The notes: generated by a model from the sequence alone, not told the origin. Counted from the stretch's first letter, positions 50,986 to 61,190 are shown. The stretch: 64,000 bases of DNA from Pseudomonas sp. FeN3W (GCA_030263805.2 CP136010.1:1689001-1753000); one strand, 5' to 3'. Program-made: numbers and translations.

Positions 50986-51333
50986 CTAACAGTCTTTACG
51001 AATGGTTTGAATCAAACTGGACAGCATGGCGGCGATTTCGCGGGTTTCCTGGATACTGGGTCCTGCAAACTCTTCCGTTACGAAGCCTGCCTCGCGACCT
51101 ATATAAAGTTGCGTTCGCAGTTCCGCGCAGGAACCTTTGGCAATCAGCAAAAACCGTATTTTTTCCTTCGCTCCTCCCCTACTCATGCCTTCGGCAATAT
51201 TGCTGGGAATTGATAAGCCTGAGCGAGTGATCTGGTCCTTGAAGCCTAATTCACGAGAACCACTCAGCTGTCGATACAAATTTACCGACAGCCTTGCCGA
51301 TCGCTTCCATACCTCCAACTTTTCGAAATCCAT
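50986..51333 (-). CDS. Four helix bundle protein (23S rRNA intervening-sequence type)
   Basis: A 115-residue helical protein of the S23/IVP family (TIGR02436-like): MDFEKLEVWKRSARLSVNLY, then GFKDQITRSGLSIPSNIAEG and SCAELRTQLYIGREAGFVTE. Family members were first seen inside intervening sequences of 23S rRNA genes and form pentameric bundles; their function is unknown. ATG 51333 was preferred (GGAG site 8 bases before) over ATG 51345. Base composition is less GC-rich than the cys genes. It splits cysD from cysNC and is flanked by 7-mer inverted repeats. Confidence 0.9.
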   Translation of the reverse strand: MDFEKLEVWKRSARLSVNLYRQLSGSRELGFKDQITRSGLSIPSNIAEGMSRGGAKEKIRFLLIAKGSCAELRTQLYIGREAGFVTEEFAGPSIQETREIAAMLSSLIQTIRKDC

Positions 51334-51356
51334 ACAGCGCTCCATGCTGCTTTCAC

Positions 51357-51385
51357 TTCAAGCTTCCGGCTTCAAGCTTCCAGCT
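51357..51385. repeat. Right flank of the cassette: degenerate 7-mers, inverted
   Basis: Read on the minus strand this is AGCTGGA, AGCTTGA, AGCCGGA, AGCTTGA, i.e. four 7-mers like those at 50923-50950 but in inverted orientation and less pure. It lies just after the cysD stop. Confidence 0.82.
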
Positions 51386-51393
51386 ATCACTCG

Positions 51394-52311
51394 TTAAAAG
51401 TACCCCTGGCGTTTCTTTTCCTCCATCGAGCCGGTGGCGTCATGGTCGATGACGCGCCCCTGGCGCTCGGAAGTGCGGGTCAGGAGCATCTCCTGGATGA
51501 TTTCCGGCAGGCTGGTCGCGGTCGACTCGACCGCACCGGTGAGCGGGTAGCAGCCGAGGGTGCGGAAGCGGACCATACGTTTTTCGATGCGCCCTTTTTC
51601 CTCATCAGTGAGGTGCTCGAGAATCCGCTCATCGTCGATCATGATCAGCGTGCCGTTCTTCTCGATGACTTCCCGCTCGGCAGCGAAGTACAGCGGCACG
51701 ATCGGGATCTGCTCGAGGTAGATGTATTGCCAGATGTCCAACTCAGTCCAGTTGGAGAGCGGGAACACGCGGATCGACTCGCCCTTCTTGACCTTGCCGT
51801 TGTAGAGATTCCACAGCTCAGGGCGCTGGTTCTTCGGATCCCAGCGGTGCTTGCTGTCACGGAAGGAGTAGACACGCTCCTTGGCGCGGGATTTTTCCTC
51901 GTCGCGACGGGCACCACCGAAGGCAGCGTCGAAACCGTACTTGTCCAGCGCCTGCTTGAGTCCTTCGGTCTTCATGACGTCGGTGTGCTTGGCACTGCCA
52001 TACGTGAAGGGATTCATGTCCTGCGCCACACCCTCGGGGTTGATGTGGGTGATCAGCTCAAGGCCCATCTCCTCGACCATCTTGGTGCGGAAGCTGTACA
52101 TCTCCTGGAACTTCCAGCGGGTGTCGACATGCAGCACCGGGAACGGCAGCTTGCCAGGGAAGAAGGCCTTGCGCGCCAGGTGCAGCATTACGGCCGAATC
52201 TTTGCCGATGGAATACAGCATCACCGGGTTGCCGAACTCTGCAGCGACCTCACGAATGATATGGATGCTTTCCGCCTCCAGCTGTTTCAGATGCGTCAGT
52301 TTGTCGACCAT
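51394..52311 (-). CDS. cysD: Sulfate adenylyltransferase small subunit
   Basis: A 305-residue PP-loop ATP pyrophosphatase. The nucleotide loop YSIGKDSAVMLHLARKAF sits near residues 34-51. AAFGGARRDEEKSRAKER and the C-terminal RTSERQGRVIDHDATGSMEE are typical. It adenylylates sulfate with CysN. The start MVDKLTHLKQLEAESIHIIR is canonical. Confidence 0.98.
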   Translation of the reverse strand: MVDKLTHLKQLEAESIHIIREVAAEFGNPVMLYSIGKDSAVMLHLARKAFFPGKLPFPVLHVDTRWKFQEMYSFRTKMVEEMGLELITHINPEGVAQDMNPFTYGSAKHTDVMKTEGLKQALDKYGFDAAFGGARRDEEKSRAKERVYSFRDSKHRWDPKNQRPELWNLYNGKVKKGESIRVFPLSNWTELDIWQYIYLEQIPIVPLYFAAEREVIEKNGTLIMIDDERILEHLTDEEKGRIEKRMVRFRTLGCYPLTGAVESTATSLPEIIQEMLLTRTSERQGRVIDHDATGSMEEKKRQGYF

Positions 52312-52497
52312 GGCTACTCACGATTTGGCAGATGGACGGCCGGCCGGCCGTGGAATGGGCGCAACTCTAACACGACCTTCAATTCTAATCAGGCCGCCTT
52401 TTAGACCTAAAAGCTATAGATTTATATCGACTCTCCGCCGTGCCACGGGACCGTGAAATGGGGGGCTCCACGACTCACTGCGCTTGTGGAGCAAGCT

Positions 52498-53256
52498 TTA
52501 CGCGGGGTTTGGGCAATCAATGAATTGGTGCTCGATGCCGAAGCGGCTTGCTAGGTACTCACCCAGCGCACGGACCCCATAGCGCTCTGTCGCGTGATGG
52601 CCGGCAGCGAAGAAGCTCAGGCCATTTTCACGCGCGATATGTGCCGTGGGTTCGGAGATTTCACCGGTGATATAGGCGTCTACTCCGGCCGCCACAGCCT
52701 GATCGATATAGCCCTGGGCACCACCGGTACACCAGGCGACACGCCGAATCGGGCGGTCGCCGGCGACCATCAGCGGCTCCCGTCCAAGCACGTCATGGAT
52801 CCGACGCATGAACTCAGCCGGCGCCAGCGGTTTCTCAAGGGAGCCCACCAGCCCCACCGAGCGCGGATTGCCCGGCTCCAGCGGACCGTCGGAGCGAAGA
52901 CCGAGCAATACGCCCAATCGGGCATTGTTGCCGACCTCAGGATGCACATCGAGTGGCAGGTGGTACGCCAGCAGGCTGATGTCATTGCTCAGCAAGGTTT
53001 TCAGGCGGCGCTGCTTCATGCCGACGACACGAGCATCTTCGTTCTTCCAGAAATAGCCATGATGGACCAGGACCACATCGGCGCCCGCCTCGACTGCCGC
53101 ATCCAGCAATGCCTGGCTGGCCGTCACACCACTGACGATCCGCGCGACCTGAGAGCACCCTTCGACCTGCAGGCCATTGGGGCAATAATCGGCAATCCTC
53201 GCGGCATCCAGATATCGATCTGCTTCCTGAACCAGAGCGGTGAGCGCAACAGTCAT
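52498..53256 (-). CDS. Nif3-like dinuclear metal center protein
   Basis: A 252-residue Nif3/YbgI family protein. Metal ligands lie in LVHHGYFWKNED and FFAAGHHATERYG; DYCPNGLQVEG near the start is a signature. The family forms hexameric toroids; its cellular reaction is debated. It lies between cysD and algW, as in P. aeruginosa (PA4445). Confidence 0.93.
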   Translation of the reverse strand: MTVALTALVQEADRYLDAARIADYCPNGLQVEGCSQVARIVSGVTASQALLDAAVEAGADVVLVHHGYFWKNEDARVVGMKQRRLKTLLSNDISLLAYHLPLDVHPEVGNNARLGVLLGLRSDGPLEPGNPRSVGLVGSLEKPLAPAEFMRRIHDVLGREPLMVAGDRPIRRVAWCTGGAQGYIDQAVAAGVDAYITGEISEPTAHIARENGLSFFAAGHHATERYGVRALGEYLASRFGIEHQFIDCPNPA

Positions 53257-53355
53257 GGCAACCTCTTGGTAAATGCGATATGGCTCGATAGATTTCTAGT
53301 CGAACCCTCACGGCAAATCATGCACACATGAAGCTGCATTTCAGTTGGAGCTTCG

Positions 53356-53361
53356 TATAAT
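53356..53361 (+). promoter_or_regulatory. Possible -10 box of algW
   Basis: TATAAT lies 57 bases before the algW ATG, followed by GCCGCC. No clear -35 was found. Confidence 0.4.
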
Positions 53362-53417
53362 GCCGCCACCTTAAGGGGCGCTCCCCGCGCCCGCAACTCT
53401 GTCCGGACCCCTGCGCG

Positions 53418-54572
<1,155 letters not shown>

Positions 54573-54640
54573 CGATGACGCTCCTGCCAAACGAGGGAAA
54601 TGCAGCAACATGCTGCGCCCCTTCCACCGCCAGTCGGCAA

Positions 54641-54661
54641 GGGCAGGCAGTAAGCCTGCCC
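54641..54661. terminator. Hairpin between convergent algW and hisC
   Basis: GGGCAGGC / GCCTGCCC form a perfect 8-bp stem with a 5-base loop in the 104-base gap. No T-run follows; bidirectional termination is likely but not certain. Confidence 0.55.
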
Positions 54662-54676
54662 GAACCAGACTCAGCG

Positions 54677-55723
54677 TCAGCCGAGCGCAGCCAACAGCGC
54701 GTGATTCTGCTCCGGCGTACCGATGGTGATACGCAAGAACTGCTCGATACGTGGCTGCTTGAAATGCCGCACGATCACGCCCTGCTCGCGCAGGCTCGCA
54801 GCTATCGCTGCCGCATCACGCTGCCGATGACGCGCGAAGATAAAGTTCGCCGCCGACGGCAGCACCTCGAAACCCAGCCCCTGCATCGCCGTCACCACCG
54901 CCTCGCGACTGTCGATGACCTGCTGACAGGTCTGCTGGAAATAGGCGCGATCCTCGAACGCCGCCGCGGCGCCAGCGATGGCGATACGGTCCAGCGGGTA
55001 GGAATTGAAGCTGTTCTTGATCCGCTCCAGCGCCTCGATCAGATCCGGATGGCCGACTGCCAGACCCACACGAAGGCCGGCCAGCGAACGCGACTTGGAC
55101 AGCGTCTGCGTCACCAGCAGATTCGGATAACGGTCCACCAGTGCGATGGCAGACTCACCGCCGAAATCCACATAGGCCTCATCGACCAGCACCACGGATT
55201 CAGTGTTCGCCTGCAATAGCTGCTCGATCGCCTGAAGTGGAAGCAGGCAGCCAGTCGGCGCATTCGGGTTAGGGAAGATGATGCCGCCGTTCGGCCGGTT
55301 GTAATCGGCCACATCGATCTGGAACTGTTCATCGAGCGCGACGGTTTCGTAGGCGATGCCATACAGCCCACAGTACACCGGGTAGAAGCTGTAGCTGATA
55401 TCAGGAAACAGCAGCGGGCGGTCATGCTGGAACAAACCATGAAAGGCATGGGCTAGCACTTCGTCCGAGCCATTGCCGACGAAGACCTGAGCTGGGCACA
55501 CGCCGTAATATTCGGCCACCGCCTGCTTCAGCCGCTCGCCGTTCGGGTCCGGATACAGCCGCAGACCGTCGTTGAGCTCGGCCTGCATCGCGGCGATCGC
55601 ACGTGGCGATGGGCCATAGGGGTTCTCGTTGGTGTTGAGCTTGACCAGCTTGCTCAGCTTGGGCTGCTCACCCGGCACATAGGGCACCAGGTCCTTGACG
55701 AAGGGGCTCCAGAATTTGCTCAT
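54677..55723 (-). CDS. hisC: Histidinol-phosphate aminotransferase
   Basis: A 348-residue PLP enzyme. The PLP lysine is in VTQTLSKSRSLAGLRVG and substrate/cofactor residues in KLNTNENPYGPSP and IIFPNPNAPTGC. It makes histidinol phosphate. ATG 55723 matches the family start MSKFWSPFVKDLVPYVPGEQ; the longer frame is outside it. It follows hisD on the same strand. Confidence 0.97.
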   Translation of the reverse strand: MSKFWSPFVKDLVPYVPGEQPKLSKLVKLNTNENPYGPSPRAIAAMQAELNDGLRLYPDPNGERLKQAVAEYYGVCPAQVFVGNGSDEVLAHAFHGLFQHDRPLLFPDISYSFYPVYCGLYGIAYETVALDEQFQIDVADYNRPNGGIIFPNPNAPTGCLLPLQAIEQLLQANTESVVLVDEAYVDFGGESAIALVDRYPNLLVTQTLSKSRSLAGLRVGLAVGHPDLIEALERIKNSFNSYPLDRIAIAGAAAAFEDRAYFQQTCQQVIDSREAVVTAMQGLGFEVLPSAANFIFARHRQRDAAAIAASLREQGVIVRHFKQPRIEQFLRITIGTPEQNHALLAALG

Positions 55724-55834
55724 CTGCCCTTCTCTCCTCGAAAGTGATCGGTTGGTCGTGAGGCGATAGTTCAAACGCCTTGCCAAGTGGCGACGGCGAA
55801 CGGGCATGAGCCAGTCCGTGCCGGCCGCCCAGCG

Positions 55835-57145
55835 TCAGCTCTTGATGCGGTACTCGGCGCTGCGCGCATGCGCCGTCAGCGATTCGCCGCGCGCCAGCAC
55901 CGACGCCACTTTGCCCAACGTCGAGGCACCCTCGGCCGAGCAATTGATGATCGACGAGCGCTTCTGGAAGTCATACACACCCAGCGGCGAGGAGAAGCGC
56001 GCCGTGCCCGAGGTCGGCAGCACGTGGTTCGGGCCAGCGCAGTAATCGCCCAGCGCCTCGGCGGTGTAACGCCCCATGAAGATCGCGCCGGCATGCCGAA
56101 TCTGCGGCAGCCATTGCTCCGGCTCGGCGACCGAAAGCTCCAGGTGCTCAGGCGCGATACGGTTGGCGACATCGATCGCCTGCTGCATGTCGGCCACCTG
56201 AATCAGCGCACCACGGCCTTCGATGGAGGTACGGGCGATATCGGCACGCTCCAGTGTCGGCAGCAGGCGGGCGATGCTTTCGGCGACGCGATCAAGGAAG
56301 ACGGCATCCGGGCTGACCAGAATCGACTGGGCATCCTCGTCATGCTCGGCCTGGGAGAACAGGTCCATGGCGATCCAGTCCGGGTCGGTCTGGCCGTCGC
56401 AGACCACCAGGATTTCCGACGGGCCTGCAATCATGTCGATACCAACCTTGCCGAATACGTGACGCTTAGCAGTAGCAACATAGATGTTGCCCGGGCCGAC
56501 GATCTTGTCCACCGGCGGCACGCTCTCGGTACCGTAGGCCAGCGCCGCGACCGCCTGCGCACCACCGATGGTAAAGACCCGATCGACGCCGGCAATGCAG
56601 GCCGCCGCGAGCACCAACTCATTGAGCTCGCCACGCGGGGTAGGCACGACCATGACCACTTCCGGCACACCAGCAACCTTGGCCGGAATGGCGTTCATCA
56701 GCACCGACGATGGATAGGATGCCTTGCCGCCCGGCACGTAGAGACCGGCGCGGTCCAGCGGGGTGACTTTCTGCCCCAGCACCGTGCCGTCGGCTTCGGT
56801 ATAGGTCCAGGAGTCCTGTTTCTGCCGCTCGTGATAGCTGCGCACCCGCTCGGCAGCAATTTCGAGAGCCTCGCGCTGTTCCGGGGTAATCCGCTCGAGG
56901 GCCTGCTCCAGACGTGCGCGTGGCAGGATCAGATCAGCCATGGAGGCGACCTGTAGTCCATCGAAGCGCTGGGTCAGCTCGACCAGCGCAGCATCGCCGC
57001 GCTCGCGTACAGCCTTGATGATCTCCAGCACTCGCTCGTTTACGCCATCGTCGGAAACGCTTTCCCAGCTCAACAGATGATCCAGATGACGTGCGAAGTC
57101 GGCATCGGCAGCGTTGAGTCGACGGATGGCGGAGGGAGCGGTCAT
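55835..57145 (-). CDS. hisD: Histidinol dehydrogenase
   Basis: A 436-residue zinc enzyme oxidising histidinol to histidine with two NAD. Motifs include GLYVPGGKASYPSSVLMNAI, GPGNIYVATAKRHVFG and the catalytic pair near APEHLEL. ATG 57145 was chosen over 57157 because GAGG lies 7 bases before it. It sits between hisG and hisC, a short his operon common to pseudomonads. Confidence 0.97.
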   Translation of the reverse strand: MTAPSAIRRLNAADADFARHLDHLLSWESVSDDGVNERVLEIIKAVRERGDAALVELTQRFDGLQVASMADLILPRARLEQALERITPEQREALEIAAERVRSYHERQKQDSWTYTEADGTVLGQKVTPLDRAGLYVPGGKASYPSSVLMNAIPAKVAGVPEVVMVVPTPRGELNELVLAAACIAGVDRVFTIGGAQAVAALAYGTESVPPVDKIVGPGNIYVATAKRHVFGKVGIDMIAGPSEILVVCDGQTDPDWIAMDLFSQAEHDEDAQSILVSPDAVFLDRVAESIARLLPTLERADIARTSIEGRGALIQVADMQQAIDVANRIAPEHLELSVAEPEQWLPQIRHAGAIFMGRYTAEALGDYCAGPNHVLPTSGTARFSSPLGVYDFQKRSSIINCSAEGASTLGKVASVLARGESLTAHARSAEYRIKS

Positions 57146-57314
57146 AGCGGGCCTCATGGTTGGCTAGGCATCGGAAGCGGCCTGCTTCATTGCAATGGCA
57201 CGAAGCGCAGGCCGGGCTCTCAGGCGCCGCTAGAATATCAAGCCCACCGTGCGGGCACCTGAGAATTTCAGCTATGGCACGGATAGGCAGGCGCGGCGGG
57301 GACCGCGAAACGCA

Positions 57315-57947
57315 TCAATGCTGATGCTGCTGAACCGCCGTATGCAGGGTATCGATCAGCGCTTGGATGCGCGCGTGCTGCATCTTCATCGAAGCCTTGT
57401 TCACCACCAGCCGCGAACTGATGTGTGCGATCAGTTCCTGGGGCTCCAGGCCATTGGCACGCAGGGTGTTGCCGGTGTCGACGACGTCGATGATCTTATC
57501 CGCCAGCCCCACCAGCGGCGCAAGCTCCATCGAGCCGTACAGCTTGATGATGTCGACCTGGCGGCCCTGCTCGGCGTAGTAGCGCTTGGCGACATTCACG
57601 AACTTGGTCGCCACGCGCAGGCGGCCCTTGGGCTCCGGCGCACCGACCTTGCCGGCGGTCATCAACTTGCAGTTGGCGATGCGCAGATCGAGTGGCTCGT
57701 ACAGCCCCTGGCCGCCGTACTCCATCAGCACATCCTTGCCGGCGACGCCGAGATCGGCCGCACCATGCTCGACGTAGGTGGGCACGTCGGTAGCGCGGAC
57801 GATCAGCAGACGCACATCATCCTGAGTGGTCGGGATGATCAGCTTGCGGCTCTTGTCCGGGTTCTCGGTGGGCACGATGCCGGCTGCGGCGAGCAGCGGC
57901 AGGGTATCGTCGAGGATGCGGCCTTTGGACAGGGCGATGGTAAGCAT
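57315..57947 (-). CDS. hisG: ATP phosphoribosyltransferase, short form
   Basis: A 210-residue enzyme catalysing the first step of histidine synthesis. The start MLTIALSKGRILDDTLPLLA and the PRPP site DVVDTGNTLRANGLE are clear. It lacks the C-terminal regulatory domain of long HisG, so it needs HisZ, which is not in this window. It follows murA and precedes hisD. Confidence 0.97.
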   Translation of the reverse strand: MLTIALSKGRILDDTLPLLAAAGIVPTENPDKSRKLIIPTTQDDVRLLIVRATDVPTYVEHGAADLGVAGKDVLMEYGGQGLYEPLDLRIANCKLMTAGKVGAPEPKGRLRVATKFVNVAKRYYAEQGRQVDIIKLYGSMELAPLVGLADKIIDVVDTGNTLRANGLEPQELIAHISSRLVVNKASMKMQHARIQALIDTLHTAVQQHQH

Positions 57948-57975
57948 GGAGCACATTTCCTTTGGAACCTCGGGT

Positions 57976-57998
57976 GGGCCCTCGCTAGTCAAGGGCCC
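57976..57998. repeat. Hairpin between murA and hisG
   Basis: GGGCCCT / AGGGCCC form a 7-bp stem with a 9-base loop in the 75-base gap. It may reduce read-through from murA or be incidental. Confidence 0.35.
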
Positions 57999-58022
57999 GC
58001 TAGCCATCCGTCTCGCGAAAAC

Positions 58023-59288
58023 CTAGCCCGGCACGCGGCGAATCTTCGCGCCCAGCAGCTGCAGCTTCTCTTCGATGCACTCGTAGCCACGATCAATGTG
58101 GTAGATGCGATCGATCAGCGTATCGCCCTCGGCAACCAGGCCGGCGATGACCAGGCTTGCCGACGCGCGCAGATCGGTCGCCATGACCGGCGCACCTTTG
58201 AGACGCTCGACGCCGGTGACAATGGCGGTATTGCCTTCGACCAGAATCTGCGAGCCCATGCGGTTCATCTCGTAGACGTGCATGAAGCGATTCTCGAAAA
58301 CGGTCTCGATCACCGTGCCGGTGCCTTCGGCAATGGCGTTCAGCGCAATGAACTGCGCCTGCATGTCGGTCGGAAACGCGGGGTATGGTGCAGTCCGCAC
58401 GTTGACTGCCTTTGGCCGCTTGCCCTTCATGTCCAACTCGATCCAGTCGCTACCGGTATCGATATGCGCGCCAGCCTCAACCAGCTTGTGCAGCACAGCT
58501 TCGAGCAGCGTTGCGTCGGTATCCTTCAAGCGAACACGGCCACCAGTGGCAGCCGCCGCGACCAGATAGGTCCCGGTTTCAATACGGTCGGGCATTACGC
58601 TGTAGCGACCACCGCCAAGACGTTTGACCCCATCGATGGTGATGGTGTCGGTGCCGGCACCGGAAACCTTAGCACCCATGGAGTTGAGGAAGTTGGCCAG
58701 GTCAACCACCTCGGGCTCACGCGCGGCGTTTTCCAGCACGCTGCGGCCGTTGGCCAGCGCGGCGGCCATCATGATGTTTTCGGTACCGGTCACACTTACC
58801 GTATCGAAGAAGAAATGCGCACCACGCAATCCACCGGCAGGCGCCTTGGCCTTGATGTAGCCACCTTCGACGTCAATGTGCGCGCCCATGGCTTCGAGAC
58901 CACGGATGTGCAGATCGACCGGCCGCGAGCCAATGGCGCAACCGCCGGGCAAGGCAACTTCGGCTTCGCCAAAACGCGCGACCATCGGGCCGAGCACCAG
59001 GATCGAGGCGCGCATGGTCTTCACCAGCTCATAGGGCGCAACCAGCGTCTTGATGCTGCTGGCGTCCACTTCGACACTGAGCTTTTCGTCGATGACCGGC
59101 TGCACGCCCATGCGACCGAACAGCTCGATCATCGTGGTGATGTCGTGCAGGTGCGGCAGGTTGCATACCGTGACAGGGGTGTCGGCCAGCAAGGTGGCGG
59201 CCAGAATCGGCAGGGCGGAGTTCTTCGCACCGGAAATGCGAATCTCGCCATCGAGGCGAATACCGCCGGTAATGATCAGTTTGTCCAT
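58023..59288 (-). CDS. murA: UDP-N-acetylglucosamine 1-carboxyvinyltransferase
   Basis: A 421-residue EPT-fold enzyme doing the first committed step of peptidoglycan synthesis. The start MDKLIITGGIRLDGEIRISG with AKNSALPILAATLLAD is typical. The PEP-binding catalytic loop (residues about 112-120) reads PGGCAIGSR, with the fosfomycin-reactive Cys present, so fosfomycin sensitivity of the target is expected. Located upstream of hisG as in P. aeruginosa. Confidence 0.98.
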   Translation of the reverse strand: MDKLIITGGIRLDGEIRISGAKNSALPILAATLLADTPVTVCNLPHLHDITTMIELFGRMGVQPVIDEKLSVEVDASSIKTLVAPYELVKTMRASILVLGPMVARFGEAEVALPGGCAIGSRPVDLHIRGLEAMGAHIDVEGGYIKAKAPAGGLRGAHFFFDTVSVTGTENIMMAAALANGRSVLENAAREPEVVDLANFLNSMGAKVSGAGTDTITIDGVKRLGGGRYSVMPDRIETGTYLVAAAATGGRVRLKDTDATLLEAVLHKLVEAGAHIDTGSDWIELDMKGKRPKAVNVRTAPYPAFPTDMQAQFIALNAIAEGTGTVIETVFENRFMHVYEMNRMGSQILVEGNTAIVTGVERLKGAPVMATDLRASASLVIAGLVAEGDTLIDRIYHIDRGYECIEEKLQLLGAKIRRVPG

Positions 59289-59391
59289 GAGTATTCCCGT
59301 AAGCCGCAGGCTGTAAGCACTGCCGAAGGGGGCGGCGCAGTCAATTCGACGCGCTCTGCCTGGAATGAGTGGAGGTGCTGGCCGCCAGCGA

Positions 59392-59631
59392 TCAGGCGCG
59401 CCCGGCCCAGTCGACGCGACTGAAGAACTTCATGGTGACGGCGTGAATGCTGCCGTCGGCGATCCAGGGGTTGAGGTGGGCGTAGATCTGCTGCTGGCGT
59501 TTGACCGGGCTCAGACCGGCCAGCTCGTCACTGATCACGTTGAGCTGGAAGTTGCAGCCTTCGCCTTCCACTTCTACCTGGGCACCTGGAATCTTCTCTT
59601 CCAGGAAATTCTTCACTTCTTGGGCCTGCAT
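59392..59631 (-). CDS. ibaG: BolA/IbaG family protein
   Basis: A 79-residue BolA-fold protein (MQAQEVKNFLEEKIPGAQVE, then IHAVTMKFFSRVDWAG). A Cys within the loop (EGEGCNFQLNVIS) can ligate an iron-sulfur cluster with a monothiol glutaredoxin. E. coli ibaG also sits beside murA and mlaB. The longer frame to 59679 lacks support. Confidence 0.93.
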   Translation of the reverse strand: MQAQEVKNFLEEKIPGAQVEVEGEGCNFQLNVISDELAGLSPVKRQQQIYAHLNPWIADGSIHAVTMKFFSRVDWAGRA

Positions 59632-59730
59632 GTTCAACCTCGATCGGCGCAGGACGCGCACGGGCCGATCATCATACAAAAAAGCCCGAAGGCTGCGAAC
59701 CCCGAACCTCGCCGAACCAACGGAGATGTC

Positions 59731-60222
59731 TCAATCGAGCGTCTCGGCGCCCTGGTCACGGCTACGCGAATGGCGTGGCCGACCGCTATCGCTTTGCACG
59801 GCGGGAAAGCGTGAGGAGGCGAAGCGCACCACCAGAATCGCCAACGCCAGAAGCAGGATCGCACCGGATACGTAGACCACGCCCATGTCAGGACGATGGT
59901 GGTGGGAAACATCGGAGATCAACAGGCGGGTCAGCGCGGTAATCGCCACGTAGATCAGGAATCGCACCGGCATGTGGTTGGTCTTGAAATAGATCCCGAC
60001 CATCGCACCCAGCTCCAGGTAGATGAACAGCAGCAGGATGTCATCGACCGTGATATGGCCCTTCTCGACCATGCCAAGAAAGGCCATGACCGCCGCCCAG
60101 GCCGTCACCGCGCCGATCGCAAACAGCGCCAGGTAGTGGAACGTCTCGACCAGCAGATTGCCCAGCGATTCGGCCAGCTCATGCACGCTATCGCGCAGCT
60201 CTTCCGCCCAGCGCAGTTTCAT
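59731..60222 (-). CDS. PsiE-like phosphate-starvation-inducible membrane protein
   Basis: A 163-residue protein with four hydrophobic segments (LALFAIGAVTAWAAVMAFLG, ILLLFIYLELGAMVGIYF, VRFLIYVAITALTRLLI, VVYVSGAILLLALAILVV) and the PsiE-type KTNHMPVRFLIY segment. Function is unknown beyond phosphate-linked expression in E. coli. It lies between ibaG and mlaB, where P. aeruginosa, as I recall, has no gene. ATG 60222 follows AAAGGAAT. Confidence 0.85.
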   Translation of the reverse strand: MKLRWAEELRDSVHELAESLGNLLVETFHYLALFAIGAVTAWAAVMAFLGMVEKGHITVDDILLLFIYLELGAMVGIYFKTNHMPVRFLIYVAITALTRLLISDVSHHHRPDMGVVYVSGAILLLALAILVVRFASSRFPAVQSDSGRPRHSRSRDQGAETLD

Positions 60223-60235
60223 ACGGATATTCCTT

Positions 60236-60550
60236 TCAGACCCGGGATGCTTCCAGCGGCAGGATATCCAGCAAGCCGGACACCTTGGCAATCTTTTCCA
60301 TATCGTCAGGCAACGCAGTGACGCGCAGTTCGACGCCGGCGGCCTTGGCATCGCGCATGAAGGCCAGCAGGAGAGAAAGCCCGACACTGCTGGACCGCTC
60401 GACCGCCGAGCAATCCAGCATCAGTGCCGAGCGGCTGTCCGCGATCAGCGCTCGCCCGGCCTCGCGCAGCGAGGGCCCGCTGCTATAGTCGAGCACGCCG
60501 ATCATGCGCAGTTCGCCTTCGGCACCACGCTCGATACGCGCCTCACTCAT
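60236..60550 (-). CDS. mlaB: MlaB STAS-domain protein
   Basis: A 104-residue STAS protein (IGVLDYSSGPSLREAGRALI, LMLDCSAVERSSSVGLSLLL) that regulates the MlaFE ABC transporter from the cytoplasmic side. ATG 60550 overlaps mlaC by 8 bases. The longer frame to 60697 is inside mlaC. Confidence 0.93.
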   Translation of the reverse strand: MSEARIERGAEGELRMIGVLDYSSGPSLREAGRALIADSRSALMLDCSAVERSSSVGLSLLLAFMRDAKAAGVELRVTALPDDMEKIAKVSGLLDILPLEASRV

Positions 60551-61190
60551 CGCCTGCGGCCTGCTGACCGGCCTCGGTATCCTTGGTTCGCGCCACCACC
60601 TCGGCCCAACCATCGATGGTCTTGTCCAGATCGCCGCCGTTACGCTGCATGGAATCGGCGAACTGATCGCGGAACAGCTTGCCAATGTTAATGCCATTGA
60701 TGATCACATTGCGCACCCGCCACTCGCCGGCGTTGACCATGGTGTAGGACACCGGATAGATCTCGCCCTGGCGCCCTACCACCTCCATGCCGACGCTGGT
60801 GCGCTTGTCATCCGCCTTGCCGCTCGACGGCAGCACGCGGATCTGCTGGTTGTTGTATTCCAGCAGGGCGTTGCCATAGAACTGCATCAGGCTGCGCTTG
60901 AAATTCTCCTGGAAGCGCGTCATCTGCTCGGGCGAGGCGTTGCGCGAATATTTGACGGTCATGATGCTGCGCGAGATGCCTTCGGCATCGACGACCGGGC
61001 CGAGAATCTCGTTCAGCGAGTCATAGAAAGCCGCCGGATCGTTGCGGTACTGCTCCTTGTTGGCCTTCAGATCGGCCAGCAACTCATCGGTGGTCTGCTG
61101 AATGACCTGGTGGGCTGTCAGCGCAGCGTGGGAGAACATGGGCAGAACGGCCAACAGAATCAGCAGGCCGCGGCGCAAGGCAGTCATCAT
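60543..61190 (-). CDS. mlaC: Periplasmic phospholipid-binding protein MlaC
   Basis: A 215-residue protein with a signal peptide (ALRRGLLILLAVLPMFSHAA). The mature part belongs to the MlaC/Ttg2D family (GPVVDAEGISRSIMTVKYSR, VSYTMVNAGEWRVRNVIING). It shuttles phospholipid between outer and inner membranes. The AAGGAG site favours ATG 61190 or 61187 over 61196 and a TTG at 61205. Confidence 0.95.
   Translation of the reverse strand: MMTALRRGLLILLAVLPMFSHAALTAHQVIQQTTDELLADLKANKEQYRNDPAAFYDSLNEILGPVVDAEGISRSIMTVKYSRNASPEQMTRFQENFKRSLMQFYGNALLEYNNQQIRVLPSSGKADDKRTSVGMEVVGRQGEIYPVSYTMVNAGEWRVRNVIINGINIGKLFRDQFADSMQRNGGDLDKTIDGWAEVVARTKDTEAGQQAAGDE

Noticed and set aside
57249..59423. 724-codon plus-strand ORF across hisG and murA
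   Set aside because: Antisense shadow of two clearly real genes; low-complexity translation and no ribosome site.
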